Shown here one piece after another: positions 23,137 to 30,839 of a stretch of 34,792 nt of DNA. Source of the stretch: Caryophanales bacterium UBA2253 (GTDB taxonomy: Bacteria; Bacillota_I; Bacilli_A; ML615J-28; CAG-698). Numbering within the stretch: the stretch's first letter is position 1; each line of letters begins with the position of its first letter. Location of the stretch: positions 1-34,792 of the forward strand of contig DDXT01000073.1 of NCBI GenBank assembly GCA_002347755.1, given 5' to 3'. The notes under the pieces were generated by a model that ran no database searches, was not told where the DNA came from, and saw only the letters and a program-made list of their open reading frames with translations. The translations under genes were made by a program, and so were the position numbers.

Positions 23137-24998
23137 TCATGGTTGTTGTGATTGTGATTATGGTTGTTGTCGATCTGGTAAGCGGTGATGAGGTTTTGAA
23201 CCAATTTCTTCATGTCATCGTTGTCCGCGTGATCCAGTTTTTCTTTGACCAAGGTCATGTATTCTTCCACGTTGCAAATGTCTTTGCGATGGTCGATGTA
23301 GATCTTGTCGTTGGCGGTCTTGATGTTCTTGGTGACATCAAGCAACAATTCCTCATAAAGTTTCTCGCCCGGACGCAAACCAACGAATTCGATCTTGATG
23401 TCCCGGTCGGGAACCAGTCCGCTCAGCCGGATCATTTTGTTGGCTAGGTCAACGATCCTGACCGGTTCTCCCATGTCCAAAACGAAGATTTCCCCGCCCT
23501 GAGCGTAAACCGCCGATTGGAGGATCAAGCTGACTGCTTCCGGGATGGTCATGAAAAATCGGGTGATGTCCGGATGGGTGATCGTGATCGGCCCGCCGTC
23601 TTCAATTTGTTTCATGAAGAGCGGAACGACGCTGCCAGAGCTGCCGAGAACGTTCCCGAAGCGTACGGCCGCGTAATGGGTCGGACTGATGGAATCGAAA
23701 TATTGGATGATCCGCTCGCAGGCGGCTTTGGTCGCACCCATGACATTGGTCGGGCGAACGGCTTTGTCACTGGAAACCAGGATCATTTTTCCAACTTGAT
23801 ACTTGTCCGCCAAACGGGCCACATTGTAAGTTCCCAGAATGTTGGTCCGAACGGCTTCGACGGCGCTGTCTTCCATCAGCGGAACATGCTTGTAAGCGGC
23901 CGCGTGGAAAACCAGCTGCGGATGAAACCTTTCAAAAACCTCTTCGATCCGGCGGTCGTTGTAGACGCTGCCGATCAAAACGATCAATTCGGTATCGCGG
24001 TGTTCGGCGTGGATCCTCTTGGTCAAATTGACCTGAGTTTCATAAGTCGTATTTTCATAGATGTCGAAAATGATCAGTGTCTTCGGGTCATAATTCAAAA
24101 TTTGTTCCGTCAGTTCCGAACCGATCGAACCGCCGCCGCCGGTGACCAAAACGGTCTTCCCTGCGATGAATTCTTCCAGACCCTGGTTGTCAAGCTGAAT
24201 GACGCCGCGGTTGAGCAGGTCCTCGATCTTGACATCGACGATCTTGCGATGATTGTCAAGGGGATCTTCAAGCATCAGCGGCAGACGTTTGATCTTGACG
24301 CTTTTTGAAGTGATGGTCTCGATGATCTCGCTCAGTCGGATTTTATTGATGTTGGCAATCGCGATGATTACCTCTTTGACATCGTATTTGTCTATGAATT
24401 CCGGGATTTTCGAAACTGGGCCTTCGATCAGGACGCCGTTCATTTCTTTCCGGAATTTGTCCGGGTCGTCGTCCAAGAAAAGAACGACGCGATTATGCAA
24501 ATGGTTGTTTTTTTCGATTTCGTCATAAGCCAGTTTCCCGGCCGAACCTGCTCCGACGATGATGGTATTGATGTATTTGCTCTGAATCCCGATTCGGGTC
24601 GTGGCGATGATGCGCCGGGTTATGCGCCGATAAAAGCGGACGGCAGCCATGGACAATATTTCCAGCGGGGTCGAATAAAAGAAGACATACCACTCGATCG
24701 CCGCATAGCGGGTCAGGTATAAAACCAGGTAAATGAGAATATTGGAAAGCGTGATCGCGATGATGATCCGGAAAAACTCAGCCGCTCCAACGTGGTCAAA
24801 CAAAAATCGGTATAACTTCAAAAAAACATAAATGGGCAATTTTATGGCCAGCATGATGGCGAGAATGGAGATCATGGTCCACCCGACATATGGATTGTCG
24901 CGGACGATCAATTCCATCCCCAGAAAATATACGCCAAAGATGATGGCGACATCAACGAGCACCAAGACAAAAGCTTTCAGTAATTTCTTTGTTAACAT
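23121..24998 (-). CDS. CapD/FlaA1-type nucleotide-sugar dehydratase, membrane-anchored
   Basis: Polysaccharide biosynthesis protein of 625 aa, family of UDP-GlcNAc 4,6-dehydratases (CapD, PglF, WbpM). The ATG at 24998 lies 6 nt after GAGGGT; an ATG at 25004 touches that site. Four N-terminal membrane helices (about 8-125) precede a CoA-binding-like Rossmann fold (IVGAGSAGKLA near 150). The catalytic short-chain dehydrogenase domain follows: GGGGSIGSE near 290, HAAAYKHVPLME near 370, SSDKAVRPTNVMGATK near 410, where Met replaces the usual Tyr as in this family, and RFGNVLGSSGSV. It makes a 4-keto-6-deoxy sugar nucleotide for surface glycans or protein glycosylation. The last 16 residues are a His/Asn tail. 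No glycosyltransferases are adjacent. Confidence 0.9.
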   Translation of the reverse strand: MLTKKLLKAFVLVLVDVAIIFGVYFLGMELIVRDNPYVGWTMISILAIMLAIKLPIYVFLKLYRFLFDHVGAAEFFRIIIAITLSNILIYLVLYLTRYAAIEWYVFFYSTPLEILSMAAVRFYRRITRRIIATTRIGIQSKYINTIIVGAGSAGKLAYDEIEKNNHLHNRVVLFLDDDPDKFRKEMNGVLIEGPVSKIPEFIDKYDVKEVIIAIANINKIRLSEIIETITSKSVKIKRLPLMLEDPLDNHRKIVDVKIEDLLNRGVIQLDNQGLEEFIAGKTVLVTGGGGSIGSELTEQILNYDPKTLIIFDIYENTTYETQVNLTKRIHAEHRDTELIVLIGSVYNDRRIEEVFERFHPQLVFHAAAYKHVPLMEDSAVEAVRTNILGTYNVARLADKYQVGKMILVSSDKAVRPTNVMGATKAACERIIQYFDSISPTHYAAVRFGNVLGSSGSVVPLFMKQIEDGGPITITHPDITRFFMTIPEAVSLILQSAVYAQGGEIFVLDMGEPVRIVDLANKMIRLSGLVPDRDIKIEFVGLRPGEKLYEELLLDVTKNIKTANDKIYIDHRKDICNVEEYMTLVKEKLDHADNDDMKKLVQNLITAYQIDNNHNHNHNNHDQESR

Positions 24999-25025
24999 AT
25001 TCATACCCTCAAAGGTTCTTTTTTT

Positions 25026-25054
25026 ATTATACTATGCAAAATCTGAAAAAACAA
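25026..25054 (-). promoter_or_regulatory. Promoter of capD
   Basis: TTGTTT (25054-25049), 17 nt, TATAAT (25031-25026) on the minus strand, 27 nt from the capD ATG. Confidence 0.7.
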
Positions 25055-25086
25055 CAGAATTTGTTCATTCTCGAATGTTCCTCGGA

Positions 25087-25122
25087 AAAAAACAAAAAAT
25101 TGGGGCCTTGCTCCCCAATTTT
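25087..25122 (-). terminator. Terminator of rpiB-upp
   Basis: A perfect 10-bp stem, AAAATTGGGG (25096-25105) with CCCCAATTTT (25113-25122), then a T-rich tract on the minus strand, 3 nt after the upp stop. Confidence 0.9.
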
Positions 25123-25124
25123 AG

Positions 25125-25754
25125 CTACTTGGTTCCGTATAGACGGTCTCCGCAATCTCCCAATCCGGGAACGATATAACCGTTGCTGTTTAATTTTTCA
25201 TCAATGACAGCTACAAAAATATTGACGTCCGGATGCGATTCGCGAATGCGTTTGATGCCTTCGGGAGCCGCGACGATGCCAACATAACTGATGTCGGTCG
25301 CTCCGGTTTGTTTGATGATGTCAATGGCTTTGGCTACGCTTCCGCCGGTGGCTAGCATCGGGTCGACGATCAGAACGACTGCATCTTTGATGATGCTTGG
25401 AAATTTGGCGTAATACTGATGGGGTTCCATGGTCACTTCATCGCGGTATAAGCCGATATGTCCGACTTTGGCGGTCGGGATGAGGGCGGTGATTCCATCC
25501 ACCATCCCAAGCCCGGCTCGGAGGATCGGGACGATGACGACTTCTTTCGCCAAAGTATAGGATTCGGCGATCCCGCACGGAGTTTTGATCAAAATTTTTT
25601 TGGTGGGAAGCTCCCGGGTTACTTCATAGGCCATCAGCGTTCCGATTTCGGAAACGGTTTGTCTGAAATCCTTGGTTCCGGTTCTTTCATCTCGAATCAA
25701 CGATAATTTGTGATGCATCAGCGGGTGGTTAAAAACTACAAGTTTTCCGTTCAT
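25125..25754 (-). CDS. upp: Uracil phosphoribosyltransferase
   Basis: Cytosolic pyrimidine salvage enzyme of 209 aa that converts uracil and PRPP to UMP. The PRPP-binding loop VLIVDPMLATGGS is near 127-139. The N-terminal motif NHPLMHHKLSLIRD and the C-terminal uracil-binding segment NSNGYIVPGLGDCGDRLYGT are canonical. The ATG overlaps the rpiB stop by 4 nt, so the two are cotranslated. Length and motifs are normal. Confidence 0.97.
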   Translation of the reverse strand: MNGKLVVFNHPLMHHKLSLIRDERTGTKDFRQTVSEIGTLMAYEVTRELPTKKILIKTPCGIAESYTLAKEVVIVPILRAGLGMVDGITALIPTAKVGHIGLYRDEVTMEPHQYYAKFPSIIKDAVVLIVDPMLATGGSVAKAIDIIKQTGATDISYVGIVAAPEGIKRIRESHPDVNIFVAVIDEKLNSNGYIVPGLGDCGDRLYGTK

Positions 25755-26194
25755 TTTTCATTCTCCTTGTCACTAATCATGCAAACCCGGCGTTCATGCC
25801 TTCCCCCTTCGAACTTTTCCGTTCCGAAGGCTTCAACATAAGTCAAAGCCGCATTTAGATCGGTGAATCGGGCGCCCATGGTAATGATGTTGGCATTGTT
25901 GTGTTGCCGAGCTAAACGGGCACTTTCCAAATTGGTTACCAAAGCCGCGCGGATGCCTTTGAATTTATTGGCATAAATCGACATCCCGATTCCGGTCGTG
26001 CAGATGAGAACCCCAAAATCGCAACGGTTGTTCTGAACATCTTCGCAAACCGGTTTGGCGTATTGGGGATAATCAACCCGATCCAGACCGAAACAGCCCC
26101 GATCGATCACTTGGTGATTTAGCTCGGAAAGTTTCCCGATCAATTGTGATTTGAGGGCGAACCCTCCGTGGTCGCTGGCGATGCTGATAATCAT
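25751..26194 (-). CDS. rpiB: Ribose-5-phosphate isomerase B
   Basis: RpiB/LacAB family sugar-phosphate isomerase of 147 aa, interconverting ribose 5-phosphate and ribulose 5-phosphate. ASDHGGFALK starts the protein; catalytic C65 lies in CTTGIGMSI, followed by NKFKGIRAAL. The phosphate-binding ARQHNNANIITMGAR block is intact, as is the C-terminal EGGRHERRV. Its proximity to upp and tsaC repeats an order known in Bacillota. GAGGTG precedes the ATG. The product feeds PRPP synthesis, which upp uses. Confidence 0.95.
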   Translation of the reverse strand: MIISIASDHGGFALKSQLIGKLSELNHQVIDRGCFGLDRVDYPQYAKPVCEDVQNNRCDFGVLICTTGIGMSIYANKFKGIRAALVTNLESARLARQHNNANIITMGARFTDLNAALTYVEAFGTEKFEGGRHERRVCMISDKENEK

Positions 26195-26214
26195 TTGTTC
26201 ACCTCTGGTTTTTT

Positions 26215-26243
26215 ATTATAACACCATTTCCTGATAATTTCCA
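26215..26243 (-). promoter_or_regulatory. Extended -10 promoter of rpiB-upp
   Basis: TATAAT (26220-26215) with TGT directly upstream and TGGAAA (26243-26238) as a 4-of-6 -35 at 17 nt on the minus strand. Confidence 0.65.
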
Positions 26244-26322
26244 TCCTCATTTTAATAATGGTTCAAAAGTTGTCCTTCCAGAAACCATTTTCAAAGAAAT
26301 GTTCAACGTAAAACCGCCAAAC

Positions 26323-26348
26323 AAAAAGGCCAACAATGCATGCTGGCC
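26323..26348 (-). terminator. Terminator of the gdpP-to-tsaC operon
   Basis: GGCCA (26328-26332) pairs with TGGCC (26344-26348); TTTTT follows on the minus strand. It lies 35 nt after the tsaC stop. Confidence 0.75.
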
Positions 26349-26383
26349 GCTATGATTGGGAAAATATTCCCCCATTCTATTAG

Positions 26384-26941
26384 TTACGAAAACACATCGA
26401 TCTTTCCTTGGCGGAGAACCACCAGTTTTTCGCCGGTGGCGTCTACGACCGTCGAAGGCACTTTCGAAAAGGCCGCTTCGTCGGTAATGAAATAATCCAG
26501 CGCCTCCCCAAAAGCTTTTTCAATCTCGGTCACCGAATTAAGTTCGGGTTCGCCGCTTTCATTCACGGAAGTGGTTGCCATCAAAGAAAACCGGCGAATG
26601 ATGCCAAGCGCGATTTCGCTGTCAGGCATTCGAAAAGAGACGGTTTTTTCGCTTTCTTTCAGAATGATGGTCAAGCCCCCGGGCCAGTATTTGTCCATGA
26701 GCGCCCGCGCTTGATTACTGATGGGAATGTTTAGTTTCTCGATCTGAGCAACCGAGCTGCATAAATTGGCCAGCGGTTTGCTTCGATCCCGATGTTTCAT
26801 GGCATAGATTTTATCAATGGCGATTGGGTCGTCATACATGGCACCGACCCCGAAAACCGTGTCGGTGGGAAAGCAAACGATCTTTCCGCGCAAGTCTTTC
26901 TTTTTAAGCTTGAGAAACGATTGCAAATCTATTTTTTCCAT
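26384..26941 (-). CDS. tsaC: L-threonylcarbamoyladenylate synthase (Sua5/YwlC/TsaC)
   Basis: Makes threonylcarbamoyl-AMP for t6A37 modification of tRNAs that read ANN codons. The protein has 185 aa, so it is the short TsaC-type without the Sua5 C-terminal domain. Motifs: GKIVCFPTDTVFGVGA (about 19-34), the KHRDRSKPLANL substrate loop, KYWPGGLTIIL, and SVNESGEPE near 125; the usual S-A-N-x-S-G is changed to S-V-N-E-S-G. It begins 13 nt inside the preceding membrane-protein gene and ends the long operon. In Bacillota, tsaC near prmC and prfA is common. Confidence 0.92.
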   Translation of the reverse strand: MEKIDLQSFLKLKKKDLRGKIVCFPTDTVFGVGAMYDDPIAIDKIYAMKHRDRSKPLANLCSSVAQIEKLNIPISNQARALMDKYWPGGLTIILKESEKTVSFRMPDSEIALGIIRRFSLMATTSVNESGEPELNSVTEIEKAFGEALDYFITDEAAFSKVPSTVVDATGEKLVVLRQGKIDVFS

Positions 26942-27876
26942 AATTTTGTGGTTTCCTCGAGATAATCGTCATGGGTTATCTTTTTTTGATCCCGAAGTTT
27001 CATCAGTTCCAACATGATCCGGTTTTTCTCGTCTTCGCCGTCCAAAGCGTAATCGGTAATGAATCCGAGGTCTTTGAGATAAGCCGCGACGTTGAAGCCG
27101 CTGTGTTCTTCTTCATCACGGACCCAGGAATAGTTTCGGATGGAGCTGGCGGGAATGACGGTTGGTTCTTGGGGTTGGATGGTCGGCGCTGATTCCGGAA
27201 GCATCTCGGATGTTTCCTGACTTGGTTGGATTGCCGGTTCAAGAGGCTCTTGATTGATGAATTCTCGGAAATTGAACCCGGGTTCGGATTTGATCTTCGG
27301 ATCAAACATTCCTTTTTTGCGAACATAGATGATGATGATGGCTACCACGCACAAAGCCGCGACCCCCAACAAGAAAAAGTAGAATATCGTCAGCGGATCC
27401 GAGGTGTGGAAGGATTGCAATTGGGTTAGTTCCGATCCCGCTCCCAACCCCGCCACCGGCGAGGACAGAGCGTTGAAATCATTTATCGTCAAAACTTCAA
27501 TGTCGAGGAAACGGCCGGAATACTGATAGTGACCTTCGCGGTCGAATACCAGCACCGAAAAAGTTTCGCCGGCAAGAAAATCCGTTGCCACGGCCCTGAC
27601 ATCTCCCCGTCCGTTCTCCGGAAGGGAATATTGTCTTCCCAGATAACTGACCTTAACCGAATAATCCCCCGCTTGCAGGCTATAAAAACAGATCCCGAAA
27701 CGGACTTTCCCGTCCAGGGCTCCGTAAATGACCTTCAGAGAATAATTCGGATTCTCATATTCGTCGTGAGTGACATAAGCCGAATACGCCGAATTGACTT
27801 CCGAATCGAATTGATCGGTAAAATCAGAAACGAAGGAAGTCGTTATCAATGTCAGTAAAATCAGAAAAGTTTTCAT
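26929..27876 (-). CDS. Membrane protein with extracellular domain and SHOCT-like C-terminus, unknown function
   Basis: Unrecognised 315-aa protein. Residues 1-17 are a signal peptide. A beta-rich extracellular region (about 25-150, with a YSVKVSYLGRQYSL pattern) is followed by one transmembrane helix (about 168-190, FYFFLLGVAALCVVAIIIIYV). A Pro/Glu/Gln-rich cytoplasmic linker (about 200-250) follows. The last 28 residues, ELMKLRDQKKITHDDYLEE, resemble the SHOCT short C-terminal domain. Type I topology is inferred. It lies between prmC (9 nt upstream) and tsaC (13-nt overlap), so it is expressed with translation genes, although nothing in it looks translational. ATG is preceded by AGAGGA. Confidence 0.65.
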   Translation of the reverse strand: MKTFLILLTLITTSFVSDFTDQFDSEVNSAYSAYVTHDEYENPNYSLKVIYGALDGKVRFGICFYSLQAGDYSVKVSYLGRQYSLPENGRGDVRAVATDFLAGETFSVLVFDREGHYQYSGRFLDIEVLTINDFNALSSPVAGLGAGSELTQLQSFHTSDPLTIFYFFLLGVAALCVVAIIIIYVRKKGMFDPKIKSEPGFNFREFINQEPLEPAIQPSQETSEMLPESAPTIQPQEPTVIPASSIRNYSWVRDEEEHSGFNVAAYLKDLGFITDYALDGEDEKNRIMLELMKLRDQKKITHDDYLEETTKLWKK

Positions 27877-27885
27877 AAAAGTCCT

Positions 27886-28716
27886 CTATTGATTGGTAAT
27901 TATCATGATGCGCGAACGATGCGCATAGTCTTTCAATATTTCCATTTTGGCGTTTGGAAAAAAAGTTTTCCCAAGCTCTTTCAATGGCTCGTCTTTATTC
28001 TCCGGAATTTCCATCGCAATGATGAATTTCGGATTCAGATGGATCTTGGATTGTTTCAGGATCTGTTCGTAAAAATACAGTCCTTCCATCGGAGCAAACA
28101 AAGCCCCGGGAGGTTCGTTGTTCCGGACCAAAGGATCGATCTCTTCCTCGATTCCGATGTAAGGCGGATTGGAGATCAAAACATCGAATGTCCCGGTAAC
28201 GGACGAAAACAAATCGCTTTCCAAAAATTGGATCGAAAGCCGATGATCGTCCGCGTTTTCTTTGGCGATGGCAAGCGCGATTTTGGAAATATCGACGGCG
28301 ATCACTTGGGAATCGGGAAGTTGATCCTTGATGGCGATCGCAATGGCTCCGCTGCCGGTTCCGATATCGATCACCGCCGGACTTAAAACGTCTTTCAGCC
28401 GTTCCAAAACTATTTCCACAAGCAGTTCGGTTTCCGGCCGGGGAATCAAAACGGCGGGACTGACTTTTAATTTCAGCCCCATAAAATAACTGTATCCGAG
28501 AATGTACTGAACCGGTTCGCCATTCTCAAAATATCTGCTCAGAGCCTTAAGGATCTCGCGTTCTTTCTCCTCCGGAATCTCCTCATCGAAATGGCAATAC
28601 AGATCGTTGGCGCCAAAGCCCGAAAGCTCAGCGATCAAAATCTTTACCGCACTGGTCTCTTTGTTTAAGGAAAGAGCGGTCTCCCGCTGCTTCTTCCAGA
28701 ATTCCTGATAGGTCAT
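27886..28716 (-). CDS. prmC: Peptide chain release factor N5-glutamine methyltransferase
   Basis: Methylates the Gln of the GGQ motif in release factors (here Q232 of RF1, encoded two genes upstream) using S-adenosylmethionine. 276 aa, normal length. The helical N-domain (about 1-75) is followed by YFMGLKLKVSPAVLIPRPETELLVE. The SAM site is VIDIGTGSGAIAIAI near 117-131. The catalytic NPPY motif (VLISNPPYIG) is near 182-185. It starts 4 nt after alr, with no strong ribosome site, which suggests translational coupling. Confidence 0.95.
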   Translation of the reverse strand: MTYQEFWKKQRETALSLNKETSAVKILIAELSGFGANDLYCHFDEEIPEEKEREILKALSRYFENGEPVQYILGYSYFMGLKLKVSPAVLIPRPETELLVEIVLERLKDVLSPAVIDIGTGSGAIAIAIKDQLPDSQVIAVDISKIALAIAKENADDHRLSIQFLESDLFSSVTGTFDVLISNPPYIGIEEEIDPLVRNNEPPGALFAPMEGLYFYEQILKQSKIHLNPKFIIAMEIPENKDEPLKELGKTFFPNAKMEILKDYAHRSRIMIITNQ

Positions 28717-28720
28717 GATT

Positions 28721-29752
28721 TCACTTCAGGTAAATCTTATTATCGATGTTCATCATGCAGTATATTTCGTGCGGGGTGGTTTTCAAAAAATCGGCCATTT
28801 CCCGGATTGGAAATTCTGCTGAGGTGATAATAAATTCGGTATTGACGTTGACGCTTTCGTCAGCCAAAACATACAAATGATTCATGCATACCTTGCCGAT
28901 GGTCGGATACTTTCGGCTGTTGGCCATGACCGGGAATCCCCCGAGACTGCGACGGAACCCGTTGCTGTATCCGATCGGAAGAACGGCGACGATCACGTCT
29001 TCCTTCGCAAGGTAATCCTGATCATATCCGATCGTTTCGCCGGCCAAAACCCGGTTGACCGCCAAAGGCGGGCAAGCGATTTTCACAATCTGCTTGAGAT
29101 GGTCTTTGCGACCGTCTCCGTAAAGATCCAACCCGACCCGAACAAAGTTCCCGATCGCCGAATGTTCATAAGTGGAACTGGCGGCGCAGTGAACCATGAG
29201 GTATGGGTAAACTTCCAAATACGGAAGGAAACGGCTTTCTTGAAGGGCCCGGTTTTCCGGCGAGGAAAAATGGGTATAGATGCCTTCAATTCGCAAATTG
29301 GGGTTGGTTTGGAGAATATCGAGGGCTTCCAGATAATTGGTCATGTTGGTAAAGCCCAACCGGTTCATTCCGGTATCGATCTGAATGTGAAGCTTGATGG
29401 TCCGGTCAAACCGGTAATCCGCCAATTGACGGGCATCCTGAAGGCTGTTAACCGACAGGATCAGATTCGGGAATTCGTTTACATAGGCATAAGCGTCATA
29501 GTCCACGCTGTTCAAAACCAAAATGCCGGTTCGGATCCCTTCCTCAAACAGACGGGAGGCTTCAAATATGTCAACAACCGCCAGGATCCGGCAGCCGAGC
29601 GCTTCGAGATATTTGGGTATCTGACGATCGCCCAAGCCATAACAGCGGCTTTTTACCACCGCGATGATGTCTTTTTTTGATTTGCGTTTGATGGCTTCGT
29701 AATTGGCAGCCAATTGCTTCAGATTGATTTCCTGATAGAGCAAATTGATCAT
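28721..29752 (-). CDS. alr: Alanine racemase (PLP fold type III), divergent
   Basis: Interconverts L- and D-alanine for peptidoglycan precursors. 343 aa, somewhat short. The PLP lysine is K34 in AVVKSRCYGLG and the second catalytic base is Y243 in TIGYDQDY. TGMNRLG, IYTHFSS and VRVGLDLYG carry the usual Arg and His contacts. Divergent points: PIGYxDG is PIGYSNG, CMDQ is CMNH, and the active-site entrance Tyr of xPYEV is His (TTPHEIYC). Substrate specificity could therefore differ. It sits between prfA and prmC, which are normally adjacent, with GGGAGG before the ATG and short gaps on both sides. D-alanine fits the amidase at 132 as evidence of wall metabolism. Confidence 0.88.
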   Translation of the reverse strand: MINLLYQEINLKQLAANYEAIKRKSKKDIIAVVKSRCYGLGDRQIPKYLEALGCRILAVVDIFEASRLFEEGIRTGILVLNSVDYDAYAYVNEFPNLILSVNSLQDARQLADYRFDRTIKLHIQIDTGMNRLGFTNMTNYLEALDILQTNPNLRIEGIYTHFSSPENRALQESRFLPYLEVYPYLMVHCAASSTYEHSAIGNFVRVGLDLYGDGRKDHLKQIVKIACPPLAVNRVLAGETIGYDQDYLAKEDVIVAVLPIGYSNGFRRSLGGFPVMANSRKYPTIGKVCMNHLYVLADESVNVNTEFIITSAEFPIREMADFLKTTPHEIYCMMNIDNKIYLK

Positions 29753-29770
29753 ATGTTCCTCCCTTCGTTT

Positions 29771-30835
29771 TTATTCTTCTTTGGAAAGAATTCGTCGCTG
29801 ATCTTCGGCTACCAAAGCTTCGATGATCGGATCCATTCTTCCTTCCATTACGGAACTAAGCTGTTGAATGGTGAACCCGATGCGGTGATCGGTAATCCGG
29901 TTTTGCGGATAATTGTAAGTCCGGATCTTTTCGCTCCGGTCGCCGGTCCCGATCTTTGAAGACCGTTCGCTTTGTTCCTTGGATTGTTTCTCTTGCAAAG
30001 CTTTATCATATAAGCGGGTCTGAAGGATCTTCAGAGCGCTGATCTTGTTTTCTTTCTGAGACTTCCGATCCTGACAGGAAGCGACCAATCCGGTTGGGAT
30101 GTGGGTAACGCGGATGGCAGATTTGGTGGTATTGACGCCTTGTCCTCCCGGTCCCGATGCACAGAAAATATCGATTCGGACATCTTCCATCTTCATTTCC
30201 ACGTCGACGTCGTCAGCTTCCGGCATGACCAAAACCGTCGCCGTCGAAGTATGGATCCTTCCGCCCGATTCCGTACTGGGTACTCTTTGAACGCGGTGCG
30301 AACCGGATTCGTATTTCATCTGCGAATAAACGTTTTCTCCCGAGACCATAAATTCGATTTGGGCGAATCCCCCCATCGCTCCTTCTTCGGACATCGTTAT
30401 TTCGATTTTCCAGCCTTTCAGAAGGGCATATCGGGAATACATGCGAAACAGGTCGCCGGCGAAAATGTTGGCTTCGTCGCCGCCTACCGCTCCGCGAATT
30501 TCAAAAATGACGTTTTTTTCATCATTCGGGTCTTTCGGGATCAGCAATATTTTTAAATCTTCGACGATCTTATCTTGTTTTTTGATCGCTTCTTTTCGTT
30601 CTTCATCGGCCATTTCCGCGATTTCTTGGTCATCGCCTTTGGCCAGTTCGGTCAGATCCGCGATCTCCGTTTCTAGTTGTTTATAATTTTGGTAAGCCAT
30701 GACCGCTTTTTCCAAAGACCGCATTTCTTTCATCAATTCCGTCGTTTTTTTCACATTGGCGGTAATTTCCGGTTTTTGGAGATCTTCACTGATCCGGTTA
30801 TATTGGCTTTCCATCATTTCGAGTCTTTCAAACAA
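29771..30835 (-). CDS. prfA: Peptide chain release factor 1
   Basis: Recognises UAA and UAG and triggers peptide release. 354 aa, normal length. The anticodon-like PxT motif is PST (HRVQRVPSTESGGR), which marks RF1 and not RF2. The catalytic GGQ is at 230-232 (SGPGGQGVNTTKSA). The C-terminal NYPQNRITDHRIG is canonical. The start is TTG at 30835; GGGAG, lying in the end of dnaB, is 7-8 nt upstream, and the gap to the dnaB stop is 4 nt. The substrate of prmC two genes downstream. Confidence 0.96.
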   Translation of the reverse strand: MFERLEMMESQYNRISEDLQKPEITANVKKTTELMKEMRSLEKAVMAYQNYKQLETEIADLTELAKGDDQEIAEMADEERKEAIKKQDKIVEDLKILLIPKDPNDEKNVIFEIRGAVGGDEANIFAGDLFRMYSRYALLKGWKIEITMSEEGAMGGFAQIEFMVSGENVYSQMKYESGSHRVQRVPSTESGGRIHTSTATVLVMPEADDVDVEMKMEDVRIDIFCASGPGGQGVNTTKSAIRVTHIPTGLVASCQDRKSQKENKISALKILQTRLYDKALQEKQSKEQSERSSKIGTGDRSEKIRTYNYPQNRITDHRIGFTIQQLSSVMEGRMDPIIEALVAEDQRRILSKEE

Positions 30836-30839
30836 ATTT

